From contig JAWXVE010000028.1 in the NCBI GenBank assembly GCA_044425575.1, positions 1 to 25,243 of the forward strand: a stretch of 25,243 nucleotides of DNA, read 5' to 3'. This DNA is from JAWXVE01 sp044425575 (GTDB lineage: Bacteria > Bacillota > Clostridia > Lachnospirales > Lachnospiraceae). Shown piece by piece: positions 8,580-15,575 of the stretch (position 1 is its first letter; each line of letters begins with the position of its first letter). The notes under the pieces were generated by a model. It was not told the DNA's origin. It did no database searches and saw only the letters and a program-made list of their open reading frames with translations. The position numbers and the translations under genes were made by a program.

Positions 8580-9254
8580 ATGAAAAATGTAATTATGATA
8601 AAAAGTTATAAAAGTGGACTTAGTATTTATTTAGATGACGGTATTCCCTTTCCACAATTGCTAAATGAAGTGGCACTTAAATTTAAAGAATCTAAAAAAT
8701 TCTTTCAAAATTCCCAAGCCGCAATCTTTTTTGATGGACGTGTACTAACTACAGAAGAAGAGCAGCAATTAGTAAATATTATATCGGAATCTTCTGACTT
8801 AGAAGTGTTATACGTAGTTGGAAGAGAAGATGACCCAGTAAATCAATACTTTAATGCTGTTCTTCATGAGTGCAATGAAAGGGAAGAAAATTACGGGAGT
8901 TTTTACAGAGGTACTTTAAAAGATGGACAAGTATTAGAGATGGATTCTTCTATTATTGTATTAGGAGATGTTTATCCTGGTTGTACAGTAATTTCCAATA
9001 AAGATATTATTATATTAGGTGCTTTAAATGGAGCGGCCTATGCAGGTGCTAGTGGAGAAGAAAATCATTATGTAGTAGCACTTGAAATGGCTCCAACTAA
9101 ACTTAAAATTGCAGATGCTACTTATCGAGCACAAGCAAAAAATTCTATCTGGAGAGCAAAACCAAAGATAGAACCTAAAATTGCATATTTGAAAAACAAT
9201 CAAATATATATGGATTCCATTACAAAAGAATTACTAAGTGAAATATCTATCTAA
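8580..9254 (+). CDS. minC: Septum-site inhibitor MinC
   Basis: MinC blocks FtsZ polymerisation away from midcell and is recruited to the membrane by MinD. The 224-residue product has an N-terminal domain (about 1-100) and a C-terminal beta-helix domain holding the family pattern RGTLKDGQVLEMDSSIIVLG, then VYPGCTVISNKDIIILGALNG and YAGASGEENHYVVALEMAPT, ending in KPKIEPKIAYLKNNQIYMDS. The ATG at 8580 has GGGGA four bases upstream. It is followed directly by minD and minE, which settles the identification. Confidence 0.93.
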   Translation: MKNVIMIKSYKSGLSIYLDDGIPFPQLLNEVALKFKESKKFFQNSQAAIFFDGRVLTTEEEQQLVNIISESSDLEVLYVVGREDDPVNQYFNAVLHECNEREENYGSFYRGTLKDGQVLEMDSSIIVLGDVYPGCTVISNKDIIILGALNGAAYAGASGEENHYVVALEMAPTKLKIADATYRAQAKNSIWRAKPKIEPKIAYLKNNQIYMDSITKELLSEISI

Positions 9255-9276
9255 AATCTTTCTTACATAGATATTT
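9241..9276. other. AT-rich stem-loop across the minC stop codon
   Basis: A perfect 10-base inverted repeat (AAATATCTAT at 9241-9250, ATAGATATTT at 9267-9276) with a 16-base loop containing the minC stop, followed by TTAATT. It lacks GC pairs, so at best it is a weak attenuator or a processing or stability element between minC and minD. Confidence 0.3.
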
Positions 9277-9319
9277 TAATTAGGGGACAATATTTCATTA
9301 ACTTTATGGAGGTAAATTT

Positions 9320-10111
9320 ATGGGTGAAGTAATTGTCGTCACATCTGGAAAAGGAGGCGTTGGAAAGACCACAACATCGGCGAATGTTGGCACCGGATTA
9401 GCTGCACTGAATAAAAAAGTCGTGTTAATTGATACGGATATTGGTCTACGAAATCTAGATGTAGTTATGGGACTAGAAAACAGGATTGTTTATAATCTTG
9501 TAGATGTAGTGGAGGGGAATTGTCGTATTAAACAAGCACTGATTAAAGACAAACGCCACGCTAGTCTTTATTTAATGCCATCGGCACAAACACGAGATAA
9601 ATCAGCAGTATCACCAGGGCAAATGATTAAACTAGTTTCACATTTAAAAGAACAGTTCGATTATGTCATATTAGATTGTCCAGCTGGAATTGAACAAGGT
9701 TTTCAAAATGCAATTGCTGCAGCTGATAGGGCATTCGTTGTGACAACGCCAGAGGTATCTGCTATACGTGACGCAGACCGAATTATTGGGCTGTTAGAAG
9801 CAAATGAATTCGAAAAAATCGACTTAATCGTAAATCGTTTGCGATACGATATGATTAAAAGAGGCGATATGATGTCCATATCAGATGTAGAAGATATTTT
9901 ATCCATCCCTCTAATAGGTGCAATACCAGATGATGAGAATGTAGTCATTGCAACGAATCAAGGAGAACCTCTTGTTGGAAGTGCAACGCTAGCCGGTAAA
10001 GCATTTCAAGATATCTGCCTACGAACAATTGGGGAAAGTATCCCGATGACAGAATTTGAAGGAAATCTGTCATTTTGGACACGGATTTCAACGATTTTTC
10101 AGAAAAATTAG
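9320..10111 (+). CDS. minD: Septum-site ATPase MinD
   Basis: A 263-residue ParA/MinD-family ATPase that dimerises on the membrane with ATP, carries MinC and is released by MinE. The deviant Walker A GKGGVGKTT is at 10-18, with signature Lys11 and Lys16. Also visible are VLIDTDIGLRNLDVVMGLENR (switch I region), DYVILDCPAGIEQGF (Walker B) and VNRLR. The C-terminus, LSFWTRISTIFQKN, fits the amphipathic membrane-targeting helix. The ATG has GGAGGT six bases upstream. The length is standard. Confidence 0.96.
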   Translation: MGEVIVVTSGKGGVGKTTTSANVGTGLAALNKKVVLIDTDIGLRNLDVVMGLENRIVYNLVDVVEGNCRIKQALIKDKRHASLYLMPSAQTRDKSAVSPGQMIKLVSHLKEQFDYVILDCPAGIEQGFQNAIAAADRAFVVTTPEVSAIRDADRIIGLLEANEFEKIDLIVNRLRYDMIKRGDMMSISDVEDILSIPLIGAIPDDENVVIATNQGEPLVGSATLAGKAFQDICLRTIGESIPMTEFEGNLSFWTRISTIFQKN

Positions 10112-10127
10112 GGGAGGATATGGAATT

Positions 10128-10385
10128 ATGAATATATTTAAGTTATTTCGCAAGAAAACTTCAAAAGAAATTGCCAAGGATCGACTTAAGATTCTTCTCA
10201 TTTCGGACCGAGTAAATTGTTCGCCTGAGATGTTGGAGATGATTAAAAATGATATTTCTAAGGTTTTATCAAAATACATGAAAATTGACGCACAGAAAAT
10301 GGAGATCCAAATATCAAAAACACCGTCCATTTTCGCTAATATACCAATTATTGATTTGAATAAGCAAATCGGAGTGAAAGAATAA
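10128..10385 (+). CDS. minE: MinD activator / topological specificity factor MinE
   Basis: An 85-residue MinE: an N-terminal membrane-binding MNIFKLFRKKTSKEIAKDR, the MinD-contact region RLKILLISDRVNCSPEMLE, and a C-terminal dimerisation domain ending in MEIQISKTPSIFANIPI. The ATG at 10128 has GGGGAGGA nine bases upstream; an open in-frame extension into minD exists but carries no family sequence. A full MinCDE set suggests an oscillating E. coli-type Min system rather than the DivIVA-anchored MinCD of Bacillus. That is an inference, since DivIVA could be encoded elsewhere. Confidence 0.93.
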   Translation: MNIFKLFRKKTSKEIAKDRLKILLISDRVNCSPEMLEMIKNDISKVLSKYMKIDAQKMEIQISKTPSIFANIPIIDLNKQIGVKE

Positions 10386-10389
10386 GATA

Positions 10390-11502
10390 ATGTTTAAAAA
10401 TTACCAAGTAAGAAATTATAACTTCAGATTAGTTCTCTATATTGTTGCATTAAGTATCATTGGCATTTTAGTCATTGGAAGTGCACAGGAATCCGTGCAA
10501 GACAAGCAGATTATGGGATTTATTGTGGGATTTTTTCTAATGATTATTTTATCATTATTTGATTACCATTTTTTTCTGAAGTTTTATTGGGTAATTTATG
10601 TTTTTAATCTTATATTGTTAATACTGATTCAATTTTTTGGGTCAGAAAGCAACGGAGCACAGCGGTGGATTTCTATTGCTGGAGTCCAATTTCAACCTTC
10701 TGAAACTACTAAAATCATGCTAATTCTTTTTTATGCACAATTTATTATGAAGTATCGGCAATTAATAAGTTCTTTTCGTATGATCGTCCTTTTAAGTGCA
10801 CTTTTTATGCCACCACTATTATTGATTTACATGCAACCTGACTTATCAACAAGCATTGTTCTTGCATTAATTTTCGTTACCCTCTTGTTTATTGGAGGAA
10901 TAAGTTATAAAATAGTAGCAGGAGTTCTTATTGTCTTAGTTCCAAGTTTTTTAATATTCTTAGCACTTGTAGTGCGACCAGGACAAGAACTCATCGAAAG
11001 CTATCAACAAGAACGGATTCTCGCTTGGTTACATCCAGAAGATTATCGAATGACCATTGGATATCAACAGAGTAATTCTATGATGGCCATTGGATCTGGA
11101 CAATTATGGGGAAAAGGCCTTAACAATAATGTCATAGCATCTGTTAAAAATGGTGACTTTATACCAGAACCACAAACAGATTTTATATTTGCCATTATTG
11201 GAGAAGAACTTGGGTTTGTTGGTGCTTGTGTTACAATGACACTGATTCTCTGTATTATATTTGAATGCTTAATCATAGCAAAACAAGCAAAGGATTTTGA
11301 AGGAACTTTAATTGCTTCAGGAATGGCTGCATTAGTTGGATTTCAAAGCATAATTAATATTGCTGTAACAACGGGATTATTTCCAAATACAGGATTGCCA
11401 TTACCATTTGTTAGCTATGGACTCACTTCCTTAGTTAGTATCTTAATTGGTATGGGATTTGTTCTTAATATTGGATTACAACGAAAACGTAATTATACTT
11501 AG
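10390..11502 (+). CDS. rodA: SEDS peptidoglycan glycosyltransferase RodA
   Basis: A 370-residue SEDS family (FtsW/RodA/SpoVE) polytopic protein with about ten membrane helices. It polymerises lipid II into glycan strands together with a class B PBP. Conserved points are GAQRWISIAGVQFQPSE (W93), QPDLSTSIVLAL, the conserved Asp in TDFIFAIIGEELGF (D264, matching the Asp essential in B. subtilis RodA), and NTGLPLPFVSYG near the C-terminus. I prefer RodA to FtsW because the cluster holds mreBCD and PBP2 rather than mur/fts genes; sequence alone does not prove this. The gene starts four bases after minE and has no strong ribosome site, so coupling to minE translation is likely. Confidence 0.88.
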   Translation: MFKNYQVRNYNFRLVLYIVALSIIGILVIGSAQESVQDKQIMGFIVGFFLMIILSLFDYHFFLKFYWVIYVFNLILLILIQFFGSESNGAQRWISIAGVQFQPSETTKIMLILFYAQFIMKYRQLISSFRMIVLLSALFMPPLLLIYMQPDLSTSIVLALIFVTLLFIGGISYKIVAGVLIVLVPSFLIFLALVVRPGQELIESYQQERILAWLHPEDYRMTIGYQQSNSMMAIGSGQLWGKGLNNNVIASVKNGDFIPEPQTDFIFAIIGEELGFVGACVTMTLILCIIFECLIIAKQAKDFEGTLIASGMAALVGFQSIINIAVTTGLFPNTGLPLPFVSYGLTSLVSILIGMGFVLNIGLQRKRNYT

Positions 11503-11515
11503 GAGGTAACATGAG

Positions 11516-11911
11516 ATGAATATAGCATTGATTGCACATGATGCAAAGAAGAAACTAATGCAGAATTTTTGCATTGCATATCGTGGAATTTTAGCAAAAA
11601 ATGATTTGTTTGCAACAGAAACTACAGGACGGTTAGTAGAAGAGGTTACACATTTATCAGTGTATAAACACCTAGCAGGACATTTAGGTGGAGAACAGCA
11701 ACTTGGTGCTCAAATTGAACATAACCAAATTGATTTAGTCATCTTTTTAAGAGATCCATTAAACCCAAAAACTCATGAGCCTGATGTGCACAACTTACTG
11801 CGATTATGTGATATGCACAACATACCACTTGCTACTAATCTTGCATCAGCAGAATTATTAATTAAATCACTTGATAGAGGAGACCTTGAGTGGCGTGAAA
11901 TGTATAAATAA
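11516..11911 (+). CDS. mgsA: Methylglyoxal synthase family protein with altered active site
   Basis: Methylglyoxal synthase converts dihydroxyacetone phosphate to methylglyoxal and phosphate. The 131-residue protein is clearly of this family: IALIAHDAKK, IDLVIFLRDPLNPKTHEPD, LLRLCDMHNIPLATN. Family residues D9, D80, H87 and D90 (E. coli D20, D91, H98, D101) are kept. Unusually, the catalytic-base motif GGDQQ is GGEQQ (E60 at the place of E. coli D71). The phosphate-binding segments also differ: ATGTTG is ATETTG and SGPxGG is AGHLGG. Activity is therefore uncertain. The start is at 11516, with AGGAGGT eight bases upstream overlapping the rodA stop. Its place inside a cell-shape cluster is not explained by glycolytic bypass. 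Confidence 0.88.
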   Translation: MNIALIAHDAKKKLMQNFCIAYRGILAKNDLFATETTGRLVEEVTHLSVYKHLAGHLGGEQQLGAQIEHNQIDLVIFLRDPLNPKTHEPDVHNLLRLCDMHNIPLATNLASAELLIKSLDRGDLEWREMYK

Positions 11912-12875
11912 TAGTCGTATTGGAATTGTAATTCTTATAGTATGCACCTTCCTTGTAACTGGGTGCAGTCAGACAACTTATGGAGCACCTTATGTAACAA
12001 TGACATCAATAGCTCCTACTTTAACAAGTTCTTTATCAAGTGAATACGTACTAACTTCCTTTGCATCTGATTTATGCGTATTGTCCAGTGAGACAGAAAC
12101 GTATGGAATAACCATGGACGTGGAAGAATTGTCAGGTGTTGGGTTGTTTGATTTATCCCAGCAGGATGTTTTGTACGCCAAAAATATTCATACTACGTTA
12201 TATCCAGCTAGTCTAACAAAAGTTATGACTGCTATTGTAGTATTGAAATACGCTGATTTAGACACGGTCATTACCGTAACAGAACCTATTGTCTTTGATG
12301 AATGGGGTGTAACAACAATTGGAATTGAGGCTGGAGACCAATTAACAATGGAACAAGCCTTACACTTACTGTTAATATGTTCTGCCAATGATGCAGCCGT
12401 GATTATTGCCAACGAAATTGGTGGTTCTATTGAAGGATTTAGTGAATTAATGAACGAAGAAGCTTTATTAATTGGTGCTACTAATACTAATTTTGTTAAT
12501 CCGCATGGGTTACATGATGATAATCAATATACAACTGTATATGATATGTACTTAATTATGAATGAGGCCATTACTTACTCTAAATTCAACGATATTACCT
12601 CAATGAGTTCTTATAATACAGTCACCTACAATACGAGTGGAACAGAGGTTGCGTTTGAATGTAATTCTTCTAATCGATTTATTCTTGGTACGGAAGAGGC
12701 ACCTTCTGGAATTGTGGTAGCAGGAGGTAAAACTGGTACTACAGAAATGGCTGGCCATTGCCTTGTAATTCATGGAAAAGATTCAAGTGGCAATTCCTAT
12801 ATCGCTATTATATTAAATGCTCCACAGCGAGATTTGATCTATGAGAAGATGATAGAATTATTATCAGAAATCTAA
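11895..12875 (+). CDS. Lipoprotein D-alanyl-D-alanine carboxypeptidase (peptidase S11)
   Basis: A low-molecular-mass PBP of the DacA/DacF type that trims the terminal D-Ala of stem peptides. All motifs are present: S106-L-T-K109, S163-A-N165 and K279-T-G281. The N-terminus is a lipoprotein signal, hydrophobic core IGIVILIVCTFL followed by lipobox VTGC, so Cys24 would be lipidated and the enzyme tethered outside the membrane. This differs from the usual C-terminal amphipathic anchor of DacA; no such helix is visible at this C-terminus (EKMIELLSEI). I chose the GTG at 11895, which gives a compact signal peptide; GAGGAG lies 12 bases upstream. TTG codons at 11871 and 11886 are alternatives. The start overlaps the mgsA end, implying coupling. 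Confidence 0.87.
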   Translation: MKCINNSRIGIVILIVCTFLVTGCSQTTYGAPYVTMTSIAPTLTSSLSSEYVLTSFASDLCVLSSETETYGITMDVEELSGVGLFDLSQQDVLYAKNIHTTLYPASLTKVMTAIVVLKYADLDTVITVTEPIVFDEWGVTTIGIEAGDQLTMEQALHLLLICSANDAAVIIANEIGGSIEGFSELMNEEALLIGATNTNFVNPHGLHDDNQYTTVYDMYLIMNEAITYSKFNDITSMSSYNTVTYNTSGTEVAFECNSSNRFILGTEEAPSGIVVAGGKTGTTEMAGHCLVIHGKDSSGNSYIAIILNAPQRDLIYEKMIELLSEI

Positions 12876-12882
12876 AAAAACA

Positions 12883-12911
12883 TTGTATTTTATTATTAGA
12901 TAACTTATAAT
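12883..12911 (+). promoter_or_regulatory. Strong sigma-A-type promoter
   Basis: TTGTAT at 12883-12888, a 17-base spacer and a perfect TATAAT at 12906-12911, 45 bases before the P-loop gene. It begins just after the carboxypeptidase stop. No hairpin terminator separates the two, so read-through from the shape cluster may add to expression. Confidence 0.7.
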
Positions 12912-12955
12912 GTTAAGTATAAATTAAATATAATTTACTTTAAGGAGGATGCAAT

Positions 12956-13369
12956 ATGGTTCAATTAATAGTTGGTAGTAAGGGTGAAGGTAAGACATTA
13001 GAATTGCTAGCAAAAGTAAATGAAGAAGTAAACACTATTTCTGGAAATATCGTATATCTTGATAAATCAACAAAGCATATGTATGAACTGAATAATAAGA
13101 TTCGGTTAATAAATGTCAAAGATTATCATATTACAAATAGCGATGAATTTATTGGATTTATTTGCGGGATTTTATCACAAGACAATGATTTACAAGCAAT
13201 ATATTGCGATAGTTTTCTAAAAATTGCTTGTTTAGAAGGCAAAGATATTGAACAATCCATTAATAAAATGGTTGCACTAGGAAGTGAATTTAAGGTGAAT
13301 TTTGTAGTTAGTATTTCTGTTAATGAAGATTCTTTATCCAACGGAATGAAGAAATTAGTAGTTAATTAG
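12956..13369 (+). CDS. Uncharacterised small P-loop protein
   Basis: A 137-residue protein I cannot name. It has a clear Walker A, GSKGEGKT (7-14), right after strand MVQLIV. The segment GNIVYLDKS (30-38) looks like a second strand, LQAIYCDSF with D85 like a Walker B, and FKVNFVVSISVN (112-123) like a sensor strand, so it seems to be a minimal RecA-like or thymidine-kinase-like core with nothing added. There is no membrane segment, zinc motif or DNA-binding motif. Start: ATG with AAGGAGG nearby upstream. It is a monocistronic unit, with its own promoter (12883-12911) and terminator (13386-13415), between wall genes and the sepF group. Real gene: high confidence. Function: unknown. Confidence 0.85.
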   Translation: MVQLIVGSKGEGKTLELLAKVNEEVNTISGNIVYLDKSTKHMYELNNKIRLINVKDYHITNSDEFIGFICGILSQDNDLQAIYCDSFLKIACLEGKDIEQSINKMVALGSEFKVNFVVSISVNEDSLSNGMKKLVVN

Positions 13370-13385
13370 ATTGATAGGACGGAAT

Positions 13386-13415
13386 AAAAAAGCTTCGGAA
13401 ATCCGAGGCTTTTTT
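13386..13415 (+). terminator. Rho-independent terminator after the P-loop gene
   Basis: Stem GCTTCGG (13392-13398) pairs with CCGAGGC (13403-13409) with one G-U pair around loop AAAT, flanked by A6 and followed by T6. It stands only 30 bases before the next start codon, so the downstream genes depend on partial read-through or on a promoter I could not locate. Confidence 0.85.
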
Positions 13416-13445
13416 ATTGAATAGAGAAAGGAGGAGTATGCCAGA

Positions 13446-14831
13446 ATGGGAAAACCACGTAGTAATGTAAGAGCTTATCGAAAACCCGCTAAGATTAATA
13501 TTGGACTTGCAATATTTTTTATCATATTTGTTTATATTTTAATCTGTATATGGATTTATTTAACTACTCCTCAAATTGTAGCCCACGAGGTCAATATTGG
13601 AACACTTACTTCATCTACTAGATATACCGGATTTATTGTACGAGAGGAAACGACTATTACAAGTGAGTATGATGGCTATATTAATTACTTTGTGCGAGAG
13701 AGCGAGCGAGTTGGAGTAGGCAATCTTGTATGTACCATTGATGAAACAGGAACCTTGTATGATTATATTACAGAAGCAAGTACAGAAAGCTCTCTTCAAA
13801 GTAGTCAAGATTATGATTCTTTAAGGAGAGAAATCGTGCAATTCGTTAGCACCTATGATGATTATGAATTTAATACCCTTTATGACTTTAAATATAATTT
13901 ATCAGGAACTATTCAGAAGTTATCTAATTCACAATTACTAGAACAAATAGAACAGATTTCTAGTCAATACAGTCAGTCAATGAATGCGTGCCTAGCACCC
14001 ATTACCGGAATTGTTGTATACAACACAGATGGATACGAATCTTTTACAGAAGATTTACTATCGGCCGATTTATTTGATCAATCCCTTTATGAAAAGGAGC
14101 AATACTTAGGGAATGAGTTAGTAATACAAGAAGAACCTATTTACAAAGTGATTACTAGCGAAGAGTGGAGTGTATATATGCAACTAGATGCTGATGTAGC
14201 AGCAACAATGGAAGATGGCGCCTATGTTGAAGTCCGTTTTCTAGAAACACAAACCACCTCATGGGCTCAAATTTATCTATTGACAATAGGAGATGAAATC
14301 TACGGTCGCTTAGATTTTAACAATTCGATGATACAATTTGCTTCTGACCGCTATATTAACTTTGAATTGATTTTAGAAGATGATACGGGATTCAAGATTC
14401 CACAAAGTGCAATTGTTGAAATGGAATTTTATTTGATTCCGAAAGAATATATTATTGCACAAGGTTCTTCTACTAATCTTGGTGTAATGCAAGAGTCTTA
14501 TTTAGAAGATGGAACGCAGACACAAGAATTTATCGAGGTAACCATTTATAACGAATCTGACACTGATTACTATATTAGTTCCGATTCCTTAAGTAGTAGT
14601 GACTATATTGTTATGCCTGATTCTACAGAAACTTACCCAATTAGCAAGCGCGGATCGCTGATAGGAGTCTATAATATGAATAAGGGCTATGCTGACTTTA
14701 CACAAGTAACCATTCTGTATGAAAATGAAGAATATGCTATTGTGGAACCTAACACCAAATATGGACTTACTGTATATGATTATATTGTACTAGATGCCGA
14801 TGCAGTAGAAGAAAATGATTTTATCTACTAA
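13446..14831 (+). CDS. HlyD-like membrane-anchored protein (periplasmic-adaptor type), function unknown
   Basis: A 461-residue protein with a basic cytoplasmic start, one membrane helix (about 20-40) and a large outer part. Residues about 45-100 (NIGTLTSSTRYTGFIVREE, then SEYDGYINYFVRESERVGVG) look like the first half of a biotinyl-lipoyl barrel-sandwich; CLAPITGIVVYNTDGYESF near 180-198 would be the second half. The C-terminal beta-rich part has repeated acidic segments. This matches the layout of HlyD/RND-type adaptors, but no ABC or RND transporter lies nearby; ylmE and sepF follow directly. The ATG at 13446 has GGAGGAG nine bases upstream. Ser, Thr, Tyr and acidic residues are common, as in exported proteins. 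A role in division or envelope assembly is inferred from neighbours only. Confidence 0.75.
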   Translation: MGKPRSNVRAYRKPAKINIGLAIFFIIFVYILICIWIYLTTPQIVAHEVNIGTLTSSTRYTGFIVREETTITSEYDGYINYFVRESERVGVGNLVCTIDETGTLYDYITEASTESSLQSSQDYDSLRREIVQFVSTYDDYEFNTLYDFKYNLSGTIQKLSNSQLLEQIEQISSQYSQSMNACLAPITGIVVYNTDGYESFTEDLLSADLFDQSLYEKEQYLGNELVIQEEPIYKVITSEEWSVYMQLDADVAATMEDGAYVEVRFLETQTTSWAQIYLLTIGDEIYGRLDFNNSMIQFASDRYINFELILEDDTGFKIPQSAIVEMEFYLIPKEYIIAQGSSTNLGVMQESYLEDGTQTQEFIEVTIYNESDTDYYISSDSLSSSDYIVMPDSTETYPISKRGSLIGVYNMNKGYADFTQVTILYENEEYAIVEPNTKYGLTVYDYIVLDADAVEENDFIY

Positions 14832-14842
14832 GGATTAGTAAA

Positions 14843-15553
14843 TTGGAAAGGGATAATAAGAGGTTGAAAGAGAGATTATTAGAAATTACTAAGGAAATTC
14901 ATGGGAGCTGTATGCAGACCAATCGTTCTACAGATTCCGTTCGATTGATTGCAGTTAGTAAAACAAACCCAGTAAGTGCAATTCAAGAAGCTTACAATCT
15001 AGGTTGTCGTGATTTTGGTGAAAATAAGGTGCAAGAGTTTCTAGAAAAGTATTCACAATTACCTCAAGATATTCGTTGGCATATGATTGGTCATTTACAA
15101 CGTAATAAAGTAAAATATATAATTGATAAAGTAGCTTATATTCATAGTATTGATTCCTATGAGTTGGCACTAGAGGTCAATAGGCAGGCTGTAAAGAAAG
15201 GTGTGCCTAGAGTGAAGGTTTTAATAGAGGTAAATATTGCCAGAGAGCCAAGTAAATATGGAGTAATGATTGAGGATGCACCTACACTTGTACAGCAAAT
15301 TCAAGGTTTAGAGTGCCTTTCCTTAGAAGGATTTATGACAGTGGCACCTTATACGGAAAACAAAGAGGAAAATAAACAGTATTTTACCTCTTTATTACAA
15401 TTACTTGTTGACATTAATGGCAAAAACATTGATAATAGAAGTATCTCTGAACTATCAATGGGAATGAGTAATGACTTTCCTGTTGCAATTCAATGTGGTG
15501 CCACAATGATTCGTGTTGGCACAAGACTGTTTGGAGAACGTGATTATAATTAA
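14843..15553 (+). CDS. ylmE: YggS/YlmE family PLP-binding protein
   Basis: A 236-residue protein of the alanine-racemase-fold YggS/PROSC family, which binds PLP and helps B6 and amino-acid homeostasis without a known catalytic reaction. The PLP lysine is K40 in LIAVSKTNPV. Other family motifs are DFGENKVQEFLEKY, WHMIGHLQRNKVKYI, HSIDSYELA, VLIEVNIAREPSKYG, EGFMTVAPY and LSMGMSNDFPVAIQCGATMIRVGTRLFG. The start is a TTG at 14843 with AAGGA eight bases upstream; another TTG at 14864 is possible. It is next to sepF, as in Bacillus, where ylmE and sepF (ylmF) share the division gene neighbourhood. Confidence 0.93.
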   Translation: MERDNKRLKERLLEITKEIHGSCMQTNRSTDSVRLIAVSKTNPVSAIQEAYNLGCRDFGENKVQEFLEKYSQLPQDIRWHMIGHLQRNKVKYIIDKVAYIHSIDSYELALEVNRQAVKKGVPRVKVLIEVNIAREPSKYGVMIEDAPTLVQQIQGLECLSLEGFMTVAPYTENKEENKQYFTSLLQLLVDINGKNIDNRSISELSMGMSNDFPVAIQCGATMIRVGTRLFGERDYN

Positions 15554-15575
15554 GATATTGTAAGGAGAGGGATAT

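Noticed and set aside
8571..9293. GGGGACAATAT repeated before minC (8571-8581) and between minC and minD (9283-9293)
   Set aside because: An 11-base match is expected many times by chance in this window; the first copy is simply the minC ribosome site. Position is suggestive but not enough.
11511..11519. ATGAGATGA mini-ORF (start, one codon, stop) overlapping the mgsA start
   Set aside because: It lies only three bases after the AGGAGGT, too close for efficient use, while the mgsA ATG is at eight bases. Most likely an accident of sequence.
13438..13470. Ten-codon ORF starting ATG at 13438, overlapping the HlyD-like start
   Set aside because: Spacing from the GGAGGAG site is too short, and the ATG at 13446 fits better and opens a 461-codon frame. 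No sign of a leader peptide with a regulatory residue run.
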